From NCBI GenBank assembly GCA_039707465.1, contig CM077644.1, positions 204,233,962 to 204,297,961 of the forward strand: 64,000 bases of DNA, read 5' to 3'. The stretch is from Rhabdophis nuchalis (taxonomy: Eukaryota; Chordata; Lepidosauria; Squamata; Natricidae). Numbering within the stretch: position 1 is the stretch's first letter; the number at the start of each line of letters is the position of its first letter. The notes below the pieces were generated by a model, which searched no databases, was not told the origin of the DNA, and worked only from the letters and a program-made list of their open reading frames with translations. Below, in pieces: positions 36,885 to 48,837 of the stretch. Made by a program: the position numbers and the translations under genes.

Positions 36885-37683
36885 TAATACAATAATACAA
36901 TAGCAGAGTTGGAAGGGACCTTGTAGGTCTTCTAATCCAACCCCCTGCGTGGGCAGGAACTTTATACCATTTCAGACAAATAGCTATCTAACATCTTCTT
37001 AAAGACTTCCAGGGTTGGGACATTCATAACTTCTGGAGGCAAGCTGTTCCAGAGGTTAATTGTTCTAACTGTCAGGAAATTTCTCCTTAGTTCTAAGTTG
37101 CTTCTCTCCTTGATTAGTTTCCACCCATTGCTTCTTGTCCTGCCCCCAGGTGCTTTGGAGAATAGTTTGACTCCCTCTTCTTTGTGGCACCCTCTGAGAT
37201 ATCGGAACACTGCTATCATGTCTCCCCTGGTCCTTCTCTTCATCAAACTAGACATACCCAGTTCCTGCAACCGTTCTTCATATGTTTTAGCCTCCAGTCC
37301 CCTAATCATCTTGGTTGCTCTTCTCTACACTCTTTCCAGAATCTCCACGTCTTTTCTACATCGTGGCGACCAAAACTGTATGCAGTATTCCAAGTGTGGC
37401 CTTACCAAGGCACTATACAGTGGCATTAACACTTCACGTGATCTAGATTCTATCCCTCTGTTTATGCAGCCTAGAACTGTGTTGGCTTTTTTGGCAGCTG
37501 CTGCACACTGCTGGCCCATATTTAAATGGTTTTCCACTAGGATTCCAAGATCCCTCTCACAGTTGCTACTATTGAGCAAGGTACCACCTATACTGTACCT
37601 GTGCATTTTGTTTTTCTTGCCTAAATATAGAACCTTACTTTTTTCATGTAAAATCAGTGTGGTGTTATCTACAACTCCAGTGG
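36885..37683 (-). mobile_element. CR1 LINE fragment (5'-truncated)
   Basis: On the minus strand this is a chicken-repeat-1 type LINE. It starts in the reverse transcriptase and ends with ggttggattagaagacctac, then aaggtcccttccaactctgc and short attgtatt tail repeats. It is distinct from the L2 copies in both protein signature and 3' end. It lies in the same orientation as ADGRV1, inside its last intron. Confidence 0.93.
36962..37683 (-). pseudogene. CR1 reverse transcriptase C-terminal remnant
   Basis: One frame reads VVDNTTLILHEKSKVLYLGK, then NCERDLGILVENHLNMGQQC, LVRPHLEYCIQFWSP and, after a single amber codon near 37322-37324, LEAKTYEERLQELGM, TRGDMIAVFRYLRG and FFLTVRTINLWN-like text to LDSYLSEMV. 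These are the thumb and C-terminal blocks of CR1. Only one stop interrupts about 235 codons, so the copy is moderately young. Confidence 0.9.
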
Positions 37684-38489
37684 GTAAATGAATATTAAAT
37701 CACATCTCGCCTTTTTTATATGTTTAAAAACCTGTATTATATTATTGGTAGTTTCTCACCTGTTTCATGTGTACACACACCCAACAAGATTTTTTTTAAA
37801 TGGGAAGCATAAACAATTAACTGTTATTTTCATTTTGGTAACTTTAGCAGAACTGAGAGTTTCTCCTTTCATTTAATATTTCCTTTAAACAGTAACTAAT
37901 TTTAATTATTTATTTATTTTTGTTTAACAAGGGAATTAAACACTATAGTTCAGCTGTGAAAGTTCCATGAATAAACAAGGGCCTATCTGAATTTACTCGA
38001 AGAACACCAATGAAACCAAATGCAGATTATGGCTCAAAGGTCTCCCAGGTGCCTGTTTGCCTAAGAAACTCACAGTACCTGTATAACAAGTTTAAGATGA
38101 ATTTAGGTAGCCAATCTAGTCTTTCTGCCTATGTGACACAAAGTACTTAGAAATATTTCTTCAGGGCACTCATAGTTTGACCCTAGTTTAATTAGCACTT
38201 TTAAAAAAGTTACATAACTTGGCACTTATCCTTTTCACACAGTAAATATACACATACATATACTTGTGTCAGTTTATGCCTTTCTAAGCAGTGTTGCAGT
38301 CATATCATTTGCTGGCATGTCTTACTGTGCAATTATCAATGTTCCAAATAAATAAGTCTGAGAAAATGTTATGCTACTGAGTGATCCATACAAAACATAA
38401 TCAGGATTGTCTTGTATTCTGCTACAGGTAACCAGGATGTATATAAACTAGATATACAAGTGGTCTTTTGAAGTCAGTAGTCCTAACAA

Positions 38490-38541
38490 GGAGAAGGGCG
38501 GGGTATAAATTTAATAAAATAATAAAATAAATAAATAAAAT
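38490..38541 (+). mobile_element. Minimal L2 3' tail
   Basis: The phrase ggagaagggcggggtataaa followed by tttaataaaataataaaata is identical in type to the end of the L2 at 14204-15395. Only about 50 bases inserted. Confidence 0.7.
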
Positions 38542-39210
38542 TAAGACAACTGTGAGGTTGGCAAGTGATGTAGCCTCCAAAAGTATTAGTGGTCATGTTT
38601 GACTGTGAATCAAAGTGCAAAACATCTGATGAGTAGACTGCTGACTTGCTACTCTTCTAGGGCATCTGCAGAAATCCATAAATGTCATTTTCTGCATGTC
38701 CAAGAAATCCCAACAGTGTCTTCTTTGACATACTTTCACACTCTGCAGCTGGATTTTCTCTTAATCTTAATCTGGTTCTTGGTTCTTAATCTTCTTTTTC
38801 AAATAGCTATGGGGAGCCTAACTCAGCAAGATGGCATAATTGCATAGTCCATGACTGTATTTTTGATTCATCTGCAATTGCTTCCATATAAAAGTGACAT
38901 TAGATCCATATAAATTGGATATATGGTAGCATTTCTATATCTGAAATAGTAGCTTGTGGTTCATATAAAAATAATATTTACTTTTTCATCCTAAATTTCA
39001 AACGCTTACAATAATAAAGCACGTTCTATTTTCCTGATATAGGCTAAATGTGTTTTCATTAAATTTGCCTTTTTTTTTTGTTCTTTAAATAAAACACATA
39101 TTAAGTTTAGGACAAGACAGACTTTTTACTTTGATGGGAACAGTTAGTCAGAATACAATTGCAAAAAAATCACATCTGATTATTTAGAAAGGAGGATATA
39201 TTGTACTTAC

Positions 39211-39388
39211 CAGTTTTTAAAGCAAATATTAAATCATCAAACTCTTGTGATTCTTCATCTGCCATCAAAGAACTGCTCCTAAATCCTCCAGTAGCTATGT
39301 AGGCATTGCCATTCTGTGGGCTTTGCTTAAAGACAGTCCTGGCCTCGGTGCCTGTTCTTGGGGACGCCCTCTCCCAGTCTGCTGGCAT
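39211..39388 (-). CDS. ADGRV1: ADGRV1 penultimate coding exon (cytoplasmic tail)
   Basis: The 178-base exon encodes 59 residues plus one base. It starts MPADWERASPRTG and ends DEESQEFDDLIFALKTG. The acidic ESQEFDDLIFALK block is the most conserved part of the intracellular tail. The acceptor is tttttctaaag; the donor is ACTG followed by gtaagtac. Phase 0 at the start and phase 1 at the end fit the flanking exons exactly. The serine-rich middle (QSPQNGNAYIATGGFRSSS) is more variable. Confidence 0.95.
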
Positions 39389-40379
39389 CTTTAGAAAAAG
39401 CATTAAGTGTACAGGGTTTTCTTTTATATAGAGTGCCACAAAAATCACTCTGTGTTATCTTCCTAATGATGTCATTGGTTCGCTAGACTAGGGAATTTCT
39501 CAAACAGCAAATGATACCTTCATCGTTATTTACTTATTTTGGCAACTGAGGAAAATATTGTCTTGATTTAGATGCAATAGGCTGACCCCAAATATCCTAA
39601 TCCTAACAATGCATAGCGTCAAAAGAATTAGAGTAACAGATTTTGCCTTTTGCATTATGGCATTTCCCTATGCCAAAATAGCAGGGATGGACAAAAGATT
39701 TTGCCATCTGACGTAAAGTAGTAAATGTCCACCTCCTTGTCTAAGTGCATTTTGTATCCCAATTGGTCAAATTATTCTGGATCCTAAATTCCACAATTCC
39801 ACGAAGCTCTCTCCTTTCCCAGTAAAAATCAGTTCAGTGTTGAGAAATAAAAATTCTGCCCTTTTAATGATACTTTACTTAATGGCTAGGTCAGGCCCAC
39901 AAATTAAGTGGGATTAAAATTTAATGACCAAAAATACCACTATCAAAGGAAGGCTGTTTCTCTAAGCCAAGCCACCATTTCCTTTAGGGATATACAGACT
40001 GTTCTTGATAAAATAATAATGTGGTAGATATACAAGATGAAAGTTACTTTCTTTGTGAAATAATAATTGGTAAGATCTACAAACACAGAAAATATGGAAG
40101 GCATAACTGATATCAAACTGGCCTTGGATTTATGTATTTATCTTACTGTGGATTCCATAACCCCACAACAGATGTTCAAAGAAAAAGAGTCAGAGCTGTC
40201 AGCAATACCATAGTAGCAACTACAAGGCTGCCTTATAGTCTGGGACCTTCTGGACATATGAAGACTGGTTCTATTTCAGTCAACACTGATCGCCTGCTGA
40301 GGTGAAAGTCAAAGACCCTCCTGTATCTCTAAACACCTCAGGAATGGTAGTGTGGAGAAAGAAGAGGCTTCTTTTCTGT

Positions 40380-41000
40380 AACAATAACCTTGTGCTGGTT
40401 ATTGTCTAAGGAAGCCTTGTGCCATCTCCTCTTTAATGGCTTTTTGGAAGATGGGTAAGTCTTTCTTTGTGCTATAATGACTACTTAGTTCAGAAGGAGT
40501 GGTTAGTAATAGAATTATTTTTAAATAATTGAATCTCCTCCCCAAAAGGAGCTCCTCCACAACATGGCTGCTGAATGGTAAGGAGATTTTTCTCTCTTAC
40601 CAGCAATCTGCTGATTTTGCAGATTTTCTGGTAGTGTTGCTCCCTCGATTTGAACAGGAAAGACCCAAAGATGACTTTTGGATGGACATGGACCCATATG
40701 GAAAGGGGATCTTAAAGATTCAAGGATCAAAGAGATATCGAATGTACAGAGGTAGAACTGAAGTTGATTCCATACAATTCTCTGAACTTCAAATCTGCAT
40801 TTGCTTGCAATAGAGGAAGCCTGACATGGAGAAGTGACAAATTGATTTTTCTTAAGAAGACGGGGAAAGATTCGAGAATGGATCTATTACTCTTAATTGC
40901 AAACCACTTTTATCTGGATTTTGTTGGGAAAACAGACTGATTGTAGATATTGAATGTAGTATATTGAATTAGACAAAAACTGATAAGAAATTATATCAAA
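40380..41000 (+). other. Unclassified, possibly LINE 5' region
   Basis: The stretch is less AT-rich than its flanks and includes a 94-codon open frame at 40529-40813 without a recognised domain. Text such as aagaagacggggaaagattc and atggatctattactc reminds me of the untranslated leader of squamate LINEs, but I cannot confirm it. Confidence 0.3.
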
Positions 41001-41027
41001 AAATGAATATGCATATATGATCTAGGA

Positions 41028-41509
41028 CAGTGATGGCAAACCTTTTTCGCCTCGGGTGCAAAAGCATGTGCGCGCATGCTATCACTCACGCTTGTATGCC
41101 CCCTTTCATCATTTAATGCGCCTCCACACTGTGCCCCCTGCATATGTGTGTGTGACCCCATTGTCTGACCCGCGCATGCACGCATGGCTTTCTGGGAGTA
41201 TGGGGAGGGCGAAAATGGTCTCCCCTGCCCTCTGAAGGCTGGAAGCAGCCCATTTTCCAACTTTTGGTGGGCCCAGTAGGTCCTTTTTTCACCCTGCCCA
41301 GGCTCCAGTGGTTTTCTAGGAGACTTCCTGTTTGTGCATTGGGCTTCTGGAAAGCCTCCGGAGGGTGAAAAACAGCCGGAAATCAAGGCCAAAATCAACT
41401 GGAAGGCACGCATATGCGCGCTGGACCTGACAGGGAAACACCTTGTGTGCCCTCAGGAATGGGTCTGTGTGCCACCCACGACACGCGTGCCACAGGTTCG
41501 CCATCGCTG
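41028..41509. mobile_element. hAT-like element with perfect 8-bp duplication
   Basis: The ends cagtgatggcaaaccttttt and aggttcgccatcgctg are inverted, and atctagga flanks both sides (41020-41027 and 41510-41517). It has CpG-rich phrases such as gcatgtgcgcgcatgct and no transposase. Confidence 0.92.
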
Positions 41510-42317
41510 ATCTAGGATGAATTACTCTTACTCTTGGGATGATTTGGGATAGATAAGAGGCCACGGTAAGGTCATATACTTGGACTTCTTTAATTATGAG
41601 GTGGCTAAGATGCATAAGAGATGTTCTGCCTCTCATGTAATCATCTTTCTAGCTTCCAAAACTTCAATTAAATTCAAGGAAAGTTGTAATTAAGGAATTC
41701 TTTTGTTTTTTTTAATAGTGAGGCAACTGTCATCATGAAGGAACAAGTACGTTAAAAAAATATTGAAGAATTTTTCTTTTCCTGAAAATGGCTAGAGATA
41801 TTTCCTATTCCAACCTACTTTGCCAACAAATTTAGTGGAGAATTTTTGAAAGCTTATTTGTGCCCAGTTGCAATAAAAGATTCCAGTTACTGGCATCTTG
41901 GTGTCTGGATCAATGAGCTCCAGCAACATAAATGTTGGTTAAGCATAATGAGCTATGGCAACATGGCAATGTGCAAATGCTGTATAATTATTATTTTATA
42001 GACCACTTGCCATTAGAATGTTTTCTAAGATCCAACTTTCCACCATCAAGAGCAGATTCACTCCCCTTTGGCTGACTCACAGTTAGATCCCTTTCTGTAC
42101 TTTTTAAATTTCTTAACCTGGCAATTGTAATAGGGTGTGAATGGGTTGAATTTTGAAACAGAGCAGAATTGCTGAAAACAATACACATATGATGCTTCTG
42201 ACATGTATACTTTACAGCTCTACTTCCTAGATAAATCGGATGACCTGTTTATAGGAAGCCTGAAATGGCCTGAAGGCAGAAGGTGTCACCTTCTTTGTTT
42301 TGCTCATTCGCCTAACC

Positions 42318-42452
42318 CAGGGGTCTGCAAAGTCGGCTCTTTTAAGACTGATGGACTTCAACTCCCAGAATTCCCCAGCCAGCTATGCTGGCTGGGCAAC
42401 TCTGGGAGTTGAAGTCCACCAGTCTTAAAAGAGCCGGCTTTGCAGACCCCTG
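42318..42452. mobile_element. Palindromic hAT MITE, perfect 8-bp duplication
   Basis: The 135-bp element starts caggggtctgcaaagtcggc and ends with a near-perfect inverse (ggctttgcagacccctg). It folds into arms of about 62 bp. The octamer gcctaacc flanks both sides (42310-42317 and 42453-42460). Confidence 0.93.
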
Positions 42453-42884
42453 GCCTAACCTGTGAATTAAGATCAAACAGAAACTAATTGCTCAGGTAAT
42501 ATGACAGTCAGCATGAAGTTCAGCCAGAGTAAAGGCATCACTACAATAGAGCTCCCAAGAGAGCCCAACATATTCTTCCAATGAGATTTTTTGTTGGCTT
42601 ATAAATGAGAAAAGAAACCCCACTGACTACAAGGGGGGCTACTCCACCAAGAAATTGAGGACATAACTGCAATCTAAATTGAAAACTTTGGGAAATATCC
42701 ACTGGATCCAGTGAGATTTCTGAGAAATACAAATATTCAACTATGAACTATTTTAAAAGGAGATATCTACAGAGTTGCACTGTAAATCTTTTATTATTTA
42801 CAATTGAGCTTTACTAAATATTTTATGGACTCAATGTCCTTTTTGATCAGAAATTGACCTTGTATGTAAAAAGATTCTAGTGTA

Positions 42885-43030
42885 CCCTTATCCACAGAAG
42901 CTCACTGGGTGACTTTGGGCTGGCTAATCTCTCCCTGTCTAATTTACCTCACAGGGTTCTGGTTGTGAGAAAAAATATGTGAGAATGCTTGCCACTCTTG
43001 AGCTCCTGACTGAAATGTAAGAGATAAAAC
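42885..43030 (+). mobile_element. tRNA-derived SINE, 3' part
   Basis: The phrases gctcactgggtgactttggg and tttacctcacagggttctgg match the body of the second squamate SINE family. The tRNA head is missing. Confidence 0.55.
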
Positions 43031-43116
43031 CTTTCCATTAATAAAATCAATCTGGAAACATACCTGTATATGAGGTGTTAGGATATATGTTTGTAAAGAT
43101 AAAATAATGAAGGTAC

Positions 43117-43308
43117 CTCTTCCATAGCAGCAATAAGATTTTGAGTAGACTTGCTGATTTCTTCCCCTGCCAAGGGCATACCACTTCCATGAGTGAAAAA
43201 TGTAGAACCTGAGCTAGTATTTCCATTCATTTCAACGGTATAGCTGGCTTTCACAGGGCAGCAGAGTTGGTTGTGTAAAATGAAATATACCACAAAGACA
43301 TAAAGACC
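43117..43308 (-). CDS. ADGRV1: ADGRV1 exon: end of TM7 and proximal tail
   Basis: The 192-base phase 0-0 exon encodes 64 residues. It begins with the hydrophobic end of the seventh membrane helix ([14 protein letters not shown]), followed by a CC pair likely to be lipidated and [10 protein letters not shown]. It ends [14 protein letters not shown]. The acceptor is tctgtcttttag and the donor gtacct. The reading matches vertebrate ADGRV1 as I know it and joins in phase to the exon at 39211-39388. Exons for the preceding transmembrane helices were not found to the right. Confidence 0.95.
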
Positions 43309-44074
43309 CTAAAAGACAGAAGAGGGAGCAAAGAAAATTCAGGCATCTAGGTATGAAATCCACAGATGTTTAATGCAAAATACATTTAAGAAACCTATAT
43401 ATTCAGGATATCAAGATGTAGAACAAGAATTTTTCCTCAGAATCCCAACCAATGACTTTCCATATGATTATAATGTAAATTAAAACACGCGAAAAGCTGT
43501 CAGAATAAATTATTGCCTTGGCAAATAACCTTCATGAACATAATGAGATAGTTTAGTTTAAGACTATGTGTTTCTTTTTAAAATCACTTATTGTTGAAGC
43601 AAAGTAAAAGTACAACAATGGTTCAGTTCCAACATAACAGCAAGGAAATAAGACATGGCTGATAGCGAGCTTGCAATGATTTATTGTCAGATAAAGTATT
43701 TTAACTGACCTGTTAGTTTCAAACCATAATTTCAACATCATAAAAACACTAGTCAGGATTTAAAGAGCATGTTTCAGTTTCAAATAAGCTCTATCTTAAA
43801 ACTGTTTTGACTTTACATTTATTGCCTATTTAAACATATTTCTGCACCATCTTAACAGCAAACTGTTCCCAATTATAGGTTCATAATATAACTAAAACAC
43901 ACAAGAAAATATAATGCATGCAATTAAAATTTTGCTTGTGCAGTTTATACCCTGCAAGCTTTTTAACATTCAGCAACTGTCATGAAGTCAATTTTAACAT
44001 AATACTGAGGCTCTGGATACTAGATCCTTTTGTCTAGCTTCTTCCTGATTGTCTTTTTGAGGGAGAAAGCTGTT

Positions 44075-44440
44075 AAGGAATAACAGACTTTGGAGGTCTT
44101 CTAGTCCAACCCCTTGCCCAATCAGGAAACCCTACACCACTTCAGACAAATGGTTGTCCAATCTAAGGACCTCCGATGTTCAGTACCCACAACTTCTGGG
44201 AGCAAGTCGTTCTATTGGTTAATAGTTCTAACTGTCAAGAAATTTCTGCTTAGTTCTAGGTTGCTTCTCTCCTTGATTAGTTTCCATCCATTGCTTTTTG
44301 TCCTGCCTTCAGGACAATAGGCGACCCCTCTTCTTTCTGGCAGCCCTGTGATATTGGAACACTGCTATCACATCACCCCTAGTCCTTCTTTTGATTAAAC
44401 TAGTGGTAGATAAGTCCCTTCCCAGCAGCAGCAACTTCTT
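44075..44440 (-). mobile_element. CR1 LINE 3' fragment
   Basis: The text follows the copy at 36885-37683 closely (ttggaggtcttctagtccaa, then cacttcagacaaatggttgt and cttctctccttgattagttt) but with more changes and an internal deletion. It is an older member of the same family. Confidence 0.88.
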
Positions 44441-45089
44441 TTCATGACTCTTTCACATAGGCAATATGCCTTTACAAAAACCTATCCACCTTCAATGCTT
44501 TGAATGTAGAAAAAGCACATCTAAGTCTTTAAATCATACTCACACTGTTTATTTCCTTAAATACAATCCCCTTGCAGTCCCAAATTGTAAAATACTACAC
44601 GAACTGTTCCCATAGATTAGACAGAAAGTTAATATTGTCATTTATGCTTTTACAAAAAGTAGAAAAAAAGTTAAAAACAAATTAGTAATGATTTTGCCTT
44701 CTTGAATATTTTGGCAATATTTTGGATTTATTTATTAAATATATTAGATGTATTTTGTGGTTTAAATGCTATAGTTAGGATACCATGCTGTTATTCTTGT
44801 AATTACCAATAGTAGCATTATGTATGAAAAACACTATGTATATTACACTTCCAACTGCAAAGATGGATTAACAGCATGGGAGACAGAAAAAAGTGTAACT
44901 TTAACAATCTGCAATTAACAATCTTGAATTGAGTCCAAACTTGTAAATCACAATTACTTCTGATATAGTAAACCAGACCACAACTAGGTTTGTGCAATTT
45001 TTCCAGCCATTTTGATGATAAAAAATTCTATCATCATGGGCTATCTACTGTAGAATGAAATCTTCAAAAACTATGAAATACTTGTACTC

Positions 45090-45470
45090 TAGTGCCGTCC
45101 ACTAGACTTTGTCAGCGGGCGACGCCCAGGGGAAGGGCTCTCTCTGTGGCGGGCCCAGCCCTCTGGAACGACCTTCCCCCCGACATTAGAACAACTACGG
45201 ACCTCTGCTCCTTCCGTCTAAAACTAAAAACATATTTGTTCTGCTTGGCCGGCCTAGGGTAGTCTCTCGTCTATGGGATTGTTAATAATTTTAGATAGGG
45301 ATTTTAGTATTTTAATTGGTAATTTTTAGCGCAGGGATATATTTAATTTGTTTTTATCATGTGTACGTGTATTTATTGTTTTATTCGCCCTGTGCACCGC
45401 TCCGAGTCCCTTTGGGGAGAGGGAGCGGTCAACAAATTAAATTATTGATTGAAATTATTGATTATTGATT
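45090..45470 (+). mobile_element. 5'-truncated L2 LINE, terminal fragment
   Basis: The copy starts in the SxxQRATPRGRA block (cagcgggcgacgcccagggg), passes WNDLPPD, and ends with the 3' stem gtgcaccgctccgagtccct and an (ATTGATT)n-like tail at 45440-45471. Confidence 0.9.
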
Positions 45471-45471
45471 G

Positions 45472-46662
45472 ACTTACAATATAGAGAAGATATATCTAAT
45501 TTATGCATCTGCCCTCAATATTTCTAAATAAAATATTTTATTATACAGTACTTTTGTGGCTAATTCTAAAACCACCCAAAGATTGGTTTTTACTCCCAAT
45601 TAGAAACATTGCAAAAGGCCAAAAATAATCACAGACTATTGGTTTTATTACTGGATTAAGTGTCCCCAAATGTAACTTCTTTTCCAAAGCATCATATACT
45701 CTGTTTAATTAATATAGCTAATAGTATTTGTTAATATATTTTCAGCCAGTACTAGGAAATAAGCCTCCAGAGGATAATCAAGGACAGGGGTAGGATCTGA
45801 AAGATGTCTGGGATTTGCGAATACCTAGTTCCTTTCTGTTTTCATGGACTGGATGATGTTTGTGACAGCCACTCGATGGAGCAGAAACACTAATACCTGC
45901 TCCATTGGACTATTTCCCATATGTTAAATTGGAATTTGTCTTCATTCTTATTTAATGCAAAGAAATACACACCCACCCCACTTTTCTCCATAGAGGAGAT
46001 AAACATGGCGAAAAATCTACCAAAATCTACCAATCATTTTAATTGAATTTTAAATTTATGTTCACTATTCTAATGGTTTATAGTGAATTTTAATTGAATG
46101 TTTCTAACCTGCCTCTAGAAAGATGGCATACAAGTTTAAATAAATAAATGCACAAACAAACAAATAAATACTCTGCTAGATGCCTATGTTTGGTTGGCAT
46201 GCAGAAAAATAATCCATAGATTTATCCTTGTGTTTCCTAAAGGAGAAATACTTCTTATTTAGAAGAAAGGGCCCAACCCAAGGGCCCTTTCAGATGGCCC
46301 TGCAAATGTTTCAGATGGCTGATGCTTTGTGGGGAGTGGGGGGATGGTACAGATAGTGAGCGTGTCTGTTTGCTCCAAACCTGAAATAGTTTGCTTTTGT
46401 GGGCAAATTAGGTCATAGGTTTGAGGTTCCTATTATTGATCTAGGAACAACTCATGCTAAAGTACTTGAAATAAAAAGATGGATTGGGAAATCATTTAAA
46501 GGTTTATGGAATACACAGGGCAGGTTAAATATGTTATTAGCTTGCATGCACATGAATGTGTATATGTATGTCATTCTGGGATCCACTTGTAAGGGAAGTT
46601 CTCCACCTAATATTTAGTCATCCCCTTTATCGCCTGGGCCTGCATGCAAAATCTGCCCCCAG
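45472..46662. other. Intronic sequence with a possible old LINE tail
   Basis: Near 46050-46170, aacctgcctctagaaagatg and taaataaataaatgcac look like an old L2-type tail. Otherwise nothing is recognised. Confidence 0.4.
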
Positions 46663-46727
46663 TGACTCTTTGCATTTAGCTTGCAAGGAATTGTAAGAGG
46701 GTTTGATTGAACAATTCCTATAATCAT
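46663..46727 (+). repeat. Left arm of a 65-bp separated inverted repeat
   Basis: This segment (starting tgactctttgcatttagctt) is the reverse complement of 47502-47567 apart from one inserted base. The arms are separated by 774 bases. No target duplication borders the pair. Confidence 0.95.
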
Positions 46728-47239
46728 GAATCCTTATAAAGCAGGATAGGACTTGTGTGCACTTGCACATCTCCTTCCTGGCTTCCATTTTACTCACATT
46801 GCTAGCAAACAACTCCACGGATGTGTGAGTCAAGGTGATATTTAAAAGAACAAAATTATACCAAGAAATGGGGAATATTAAGGCATATTAAGAAGAACAA
46901 ATGAGAGGCAGGAGGGACGCAGATTAGATATTAGCAATTCCATCCCTAGATGGATTGAGAATGAAGGAAATAAAGTACACATTTGCCCTTGATTACATGT
47001 CAGGTTAATATTACTTTTATTTAAATATTCATGACATGCATTTTAAGTTATATTTCATTATTCCTAAATAGTATGTAGTAACTTGCAGTTTTCCTTTGTC
47101 ATGTTTAGCTAACATTAATGTGAAGACCGATCTCTGTTGGAGTATAGTAATTTGTCTTCTAAGAAATGTAAGATAGGGTTTTTAAAAAGTTGCTTTTATT
47201 TTTTTAAAAAAATCACATGTAAGTCCCACAACATACATA

Positions 47240-47351
47240 CCGTGTTTCCCCGAGAGGGCTTATTTTCAGGGAAGGGCTTATTTTAAAGCATGCACTCAAA
47301 AGTCTGATTGGGCTTATTAGCCGGGGAGGTCTTATTTTTGGGGAAACAGGG
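47240..47351. mobile_element. Short Tc1/mariner-type MITE
   Basis: Ends ccgtgtttccccgag and ttggggaaacaggg flank 112 bases, with TA on both sides. The related copy at 18701 is longer. It lies between the two arms of the 65-bp inverted repeat. Confidence 0.85.
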
Positions 47352-47501
47352 TAAGTATGTGCATGCATATAAAAAGCCACAATAAATACTTGAAACAACT
47401 GCCTCATTGCTTGACTTGAAATAAGAAAATATGCTCTTTCACTTGCCTTCATATGAAGAACTGGGTTAATAAATGTGCAATTAAAAAAAGCTCATATATA
47501 T

Positions 47502-47567
47502 ATGATTATAGGAATTTGTTCAATCAAACCCTCTTACAATTCCTTGCAAGCTAAATGCAAAGAGTCA
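47502..47567 (-). repeat. Right arm of the 65-bp separated inverted repeat
   Basis: This is the inverted partner of 46663-46727. It is followed at once by an (acat)n and CA-rich tract (47568-47632). Confidence 0.95.
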
Positions 47568-47632
47568 TACACATACATACATACATACATACATTCCCCC
47601 CACACACACACTCCCCCCCCTCCACACATACA

Positions 47633-48509
47633 CCCCTAAAATCCTTAATAAATACAGAATGAGATAAGAATGTAGAGAAGATTCTTCGCAGATATCACTG
47701 ATTAGTTTTCAGGATATTTTTTGCCATATGTTAGTAATGCATGTTCACTGGTTCATATATTTCAGTATTTATTATTTATTTAAATATTAATATTTATTCA
47801 ATGTGTTATTAATTTATATGTTACTGTATTTTACACTGAACGAAAGGTATTTTCATAACATGACAGCTACTTTAAATAAATAGTAATTGCAGCACTTTAT
47901 ACAGATTTCTGGACTAGAAAAGCCCAAAGGTAAACAGCTTTACATTAAAGGACTTAGAAGCACAGAGGCAAGAGAAAGAAAAAAGTTTCCAAGCAAATGA
48001 ATAAAAATAATTGCATGCATGTTTTGATCAGAGTAAGATGTACAGGGTGATGATGTGGTTTGCCAATCTGTTTACATAAGCATGAATCAAAATAACGCAC
48101 TGGATGTTAATGAAAAATAATAAGTGAATTTAGGGGATCTGAGGATACATTCAGAATAGCCATAAGCAATAATGTGTTGTTAATATAATCATGCCAGTGT
48201 TTCAAAAGTGGGTCAAAAATTACACAGAATTAAAGAAAATTCTGGACTTCCTTAAAATCTTGATCAAATAATATTGATTGCATAAGGTGAGAGATGCAAT
48301 AAAGGCTTCTCTACATTTTCGATCTTTCCTATTAATTTCCTAATAAAAAATTGCCAGTCCATTGTTCCAAGTGAAGATGTAAAAGAAACCAATGCATGGG
48401 TGGGATCTTCCAGTTTTGACTTCATTGAAACATAGATAGCCATTCTTGAGAAAGAGCCATGTTGTAAAGTATATACTGGGGAACAGCGAAAACACATGGA
48501 AGAAAGTTG

Positions 48510-48510
<1 letters not shown>
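47633..48510. other. Unique intronic sequence, nothing recognised
   Basis: No gene or repeat identified. Confidence 0.4.

Positions 48511-48552
<42 letters not shown>
48511..48552. repeat. (AC)n microsatellite
   Basis: A pure AC tract of about 21 units is followed by a (gaca)n/(gagaca)n-like stretch to about 48590. Short frames of His-Thr or Cys-Val across it are artefacts. Confidence 0.95.
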
Positions 48553-48554
<2 letters not shown>

Positions 48555-48837
48555 GAGAGAGACAGAGACAGACAGACAGAGACAGAGAGATAATTGGATT
48601 GATGTACCAACTTTTATACATGAACTTGTCAACCTATATTGTGCTCCCTTCTATTTTTCTTATAATGAAAAGCCTCTGAGATGGGTTGCTGAGATAGAGA
48701 AACTGGTCCAAGGGCATATAGTGAGTTTTACTTATTCATTCATTTCTAACTTTTTCAATTTAGTAAAAATATCCCGAATAAAGATAAAATATGAAAAACA
48801 AAAAAGAAAGGTATATATATATATATATATAAAAACA

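Larger units (their letters stand above)
34382..39210 (-). other. ADGRV1: ADGRV1 last intron
   Basis: The intron is bounded by donor gtaagt at 39210 and acceptor cag ending at 34382. It holds a poly-C/(CT)n/(AC)n tract at 34926-34980, a CR1 fragment at 36885-37683 and a small L2 tail at 38490. The rest is AT-rich with no further exon seen. Confidence 0.85.
39389..43116 (-). other. ADGRV1: ADGRV1 intron between the tail exons
   Basis: The intron runs from donor gtacct at 43116 to the acceptor ending at 39389. It contains two hAT elements (41028, 42318), a SINE fragment (42885) and an unclassified possible repeat (40380-41000). Confidence 0.85.

Noticed and set aside
44575..44660. Minus-strand text reading like VVFYNLGLQG, considered as the exon before TM7
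   Set aside because: No open frame reaches a donor at the right point; the resemblance is by chance.
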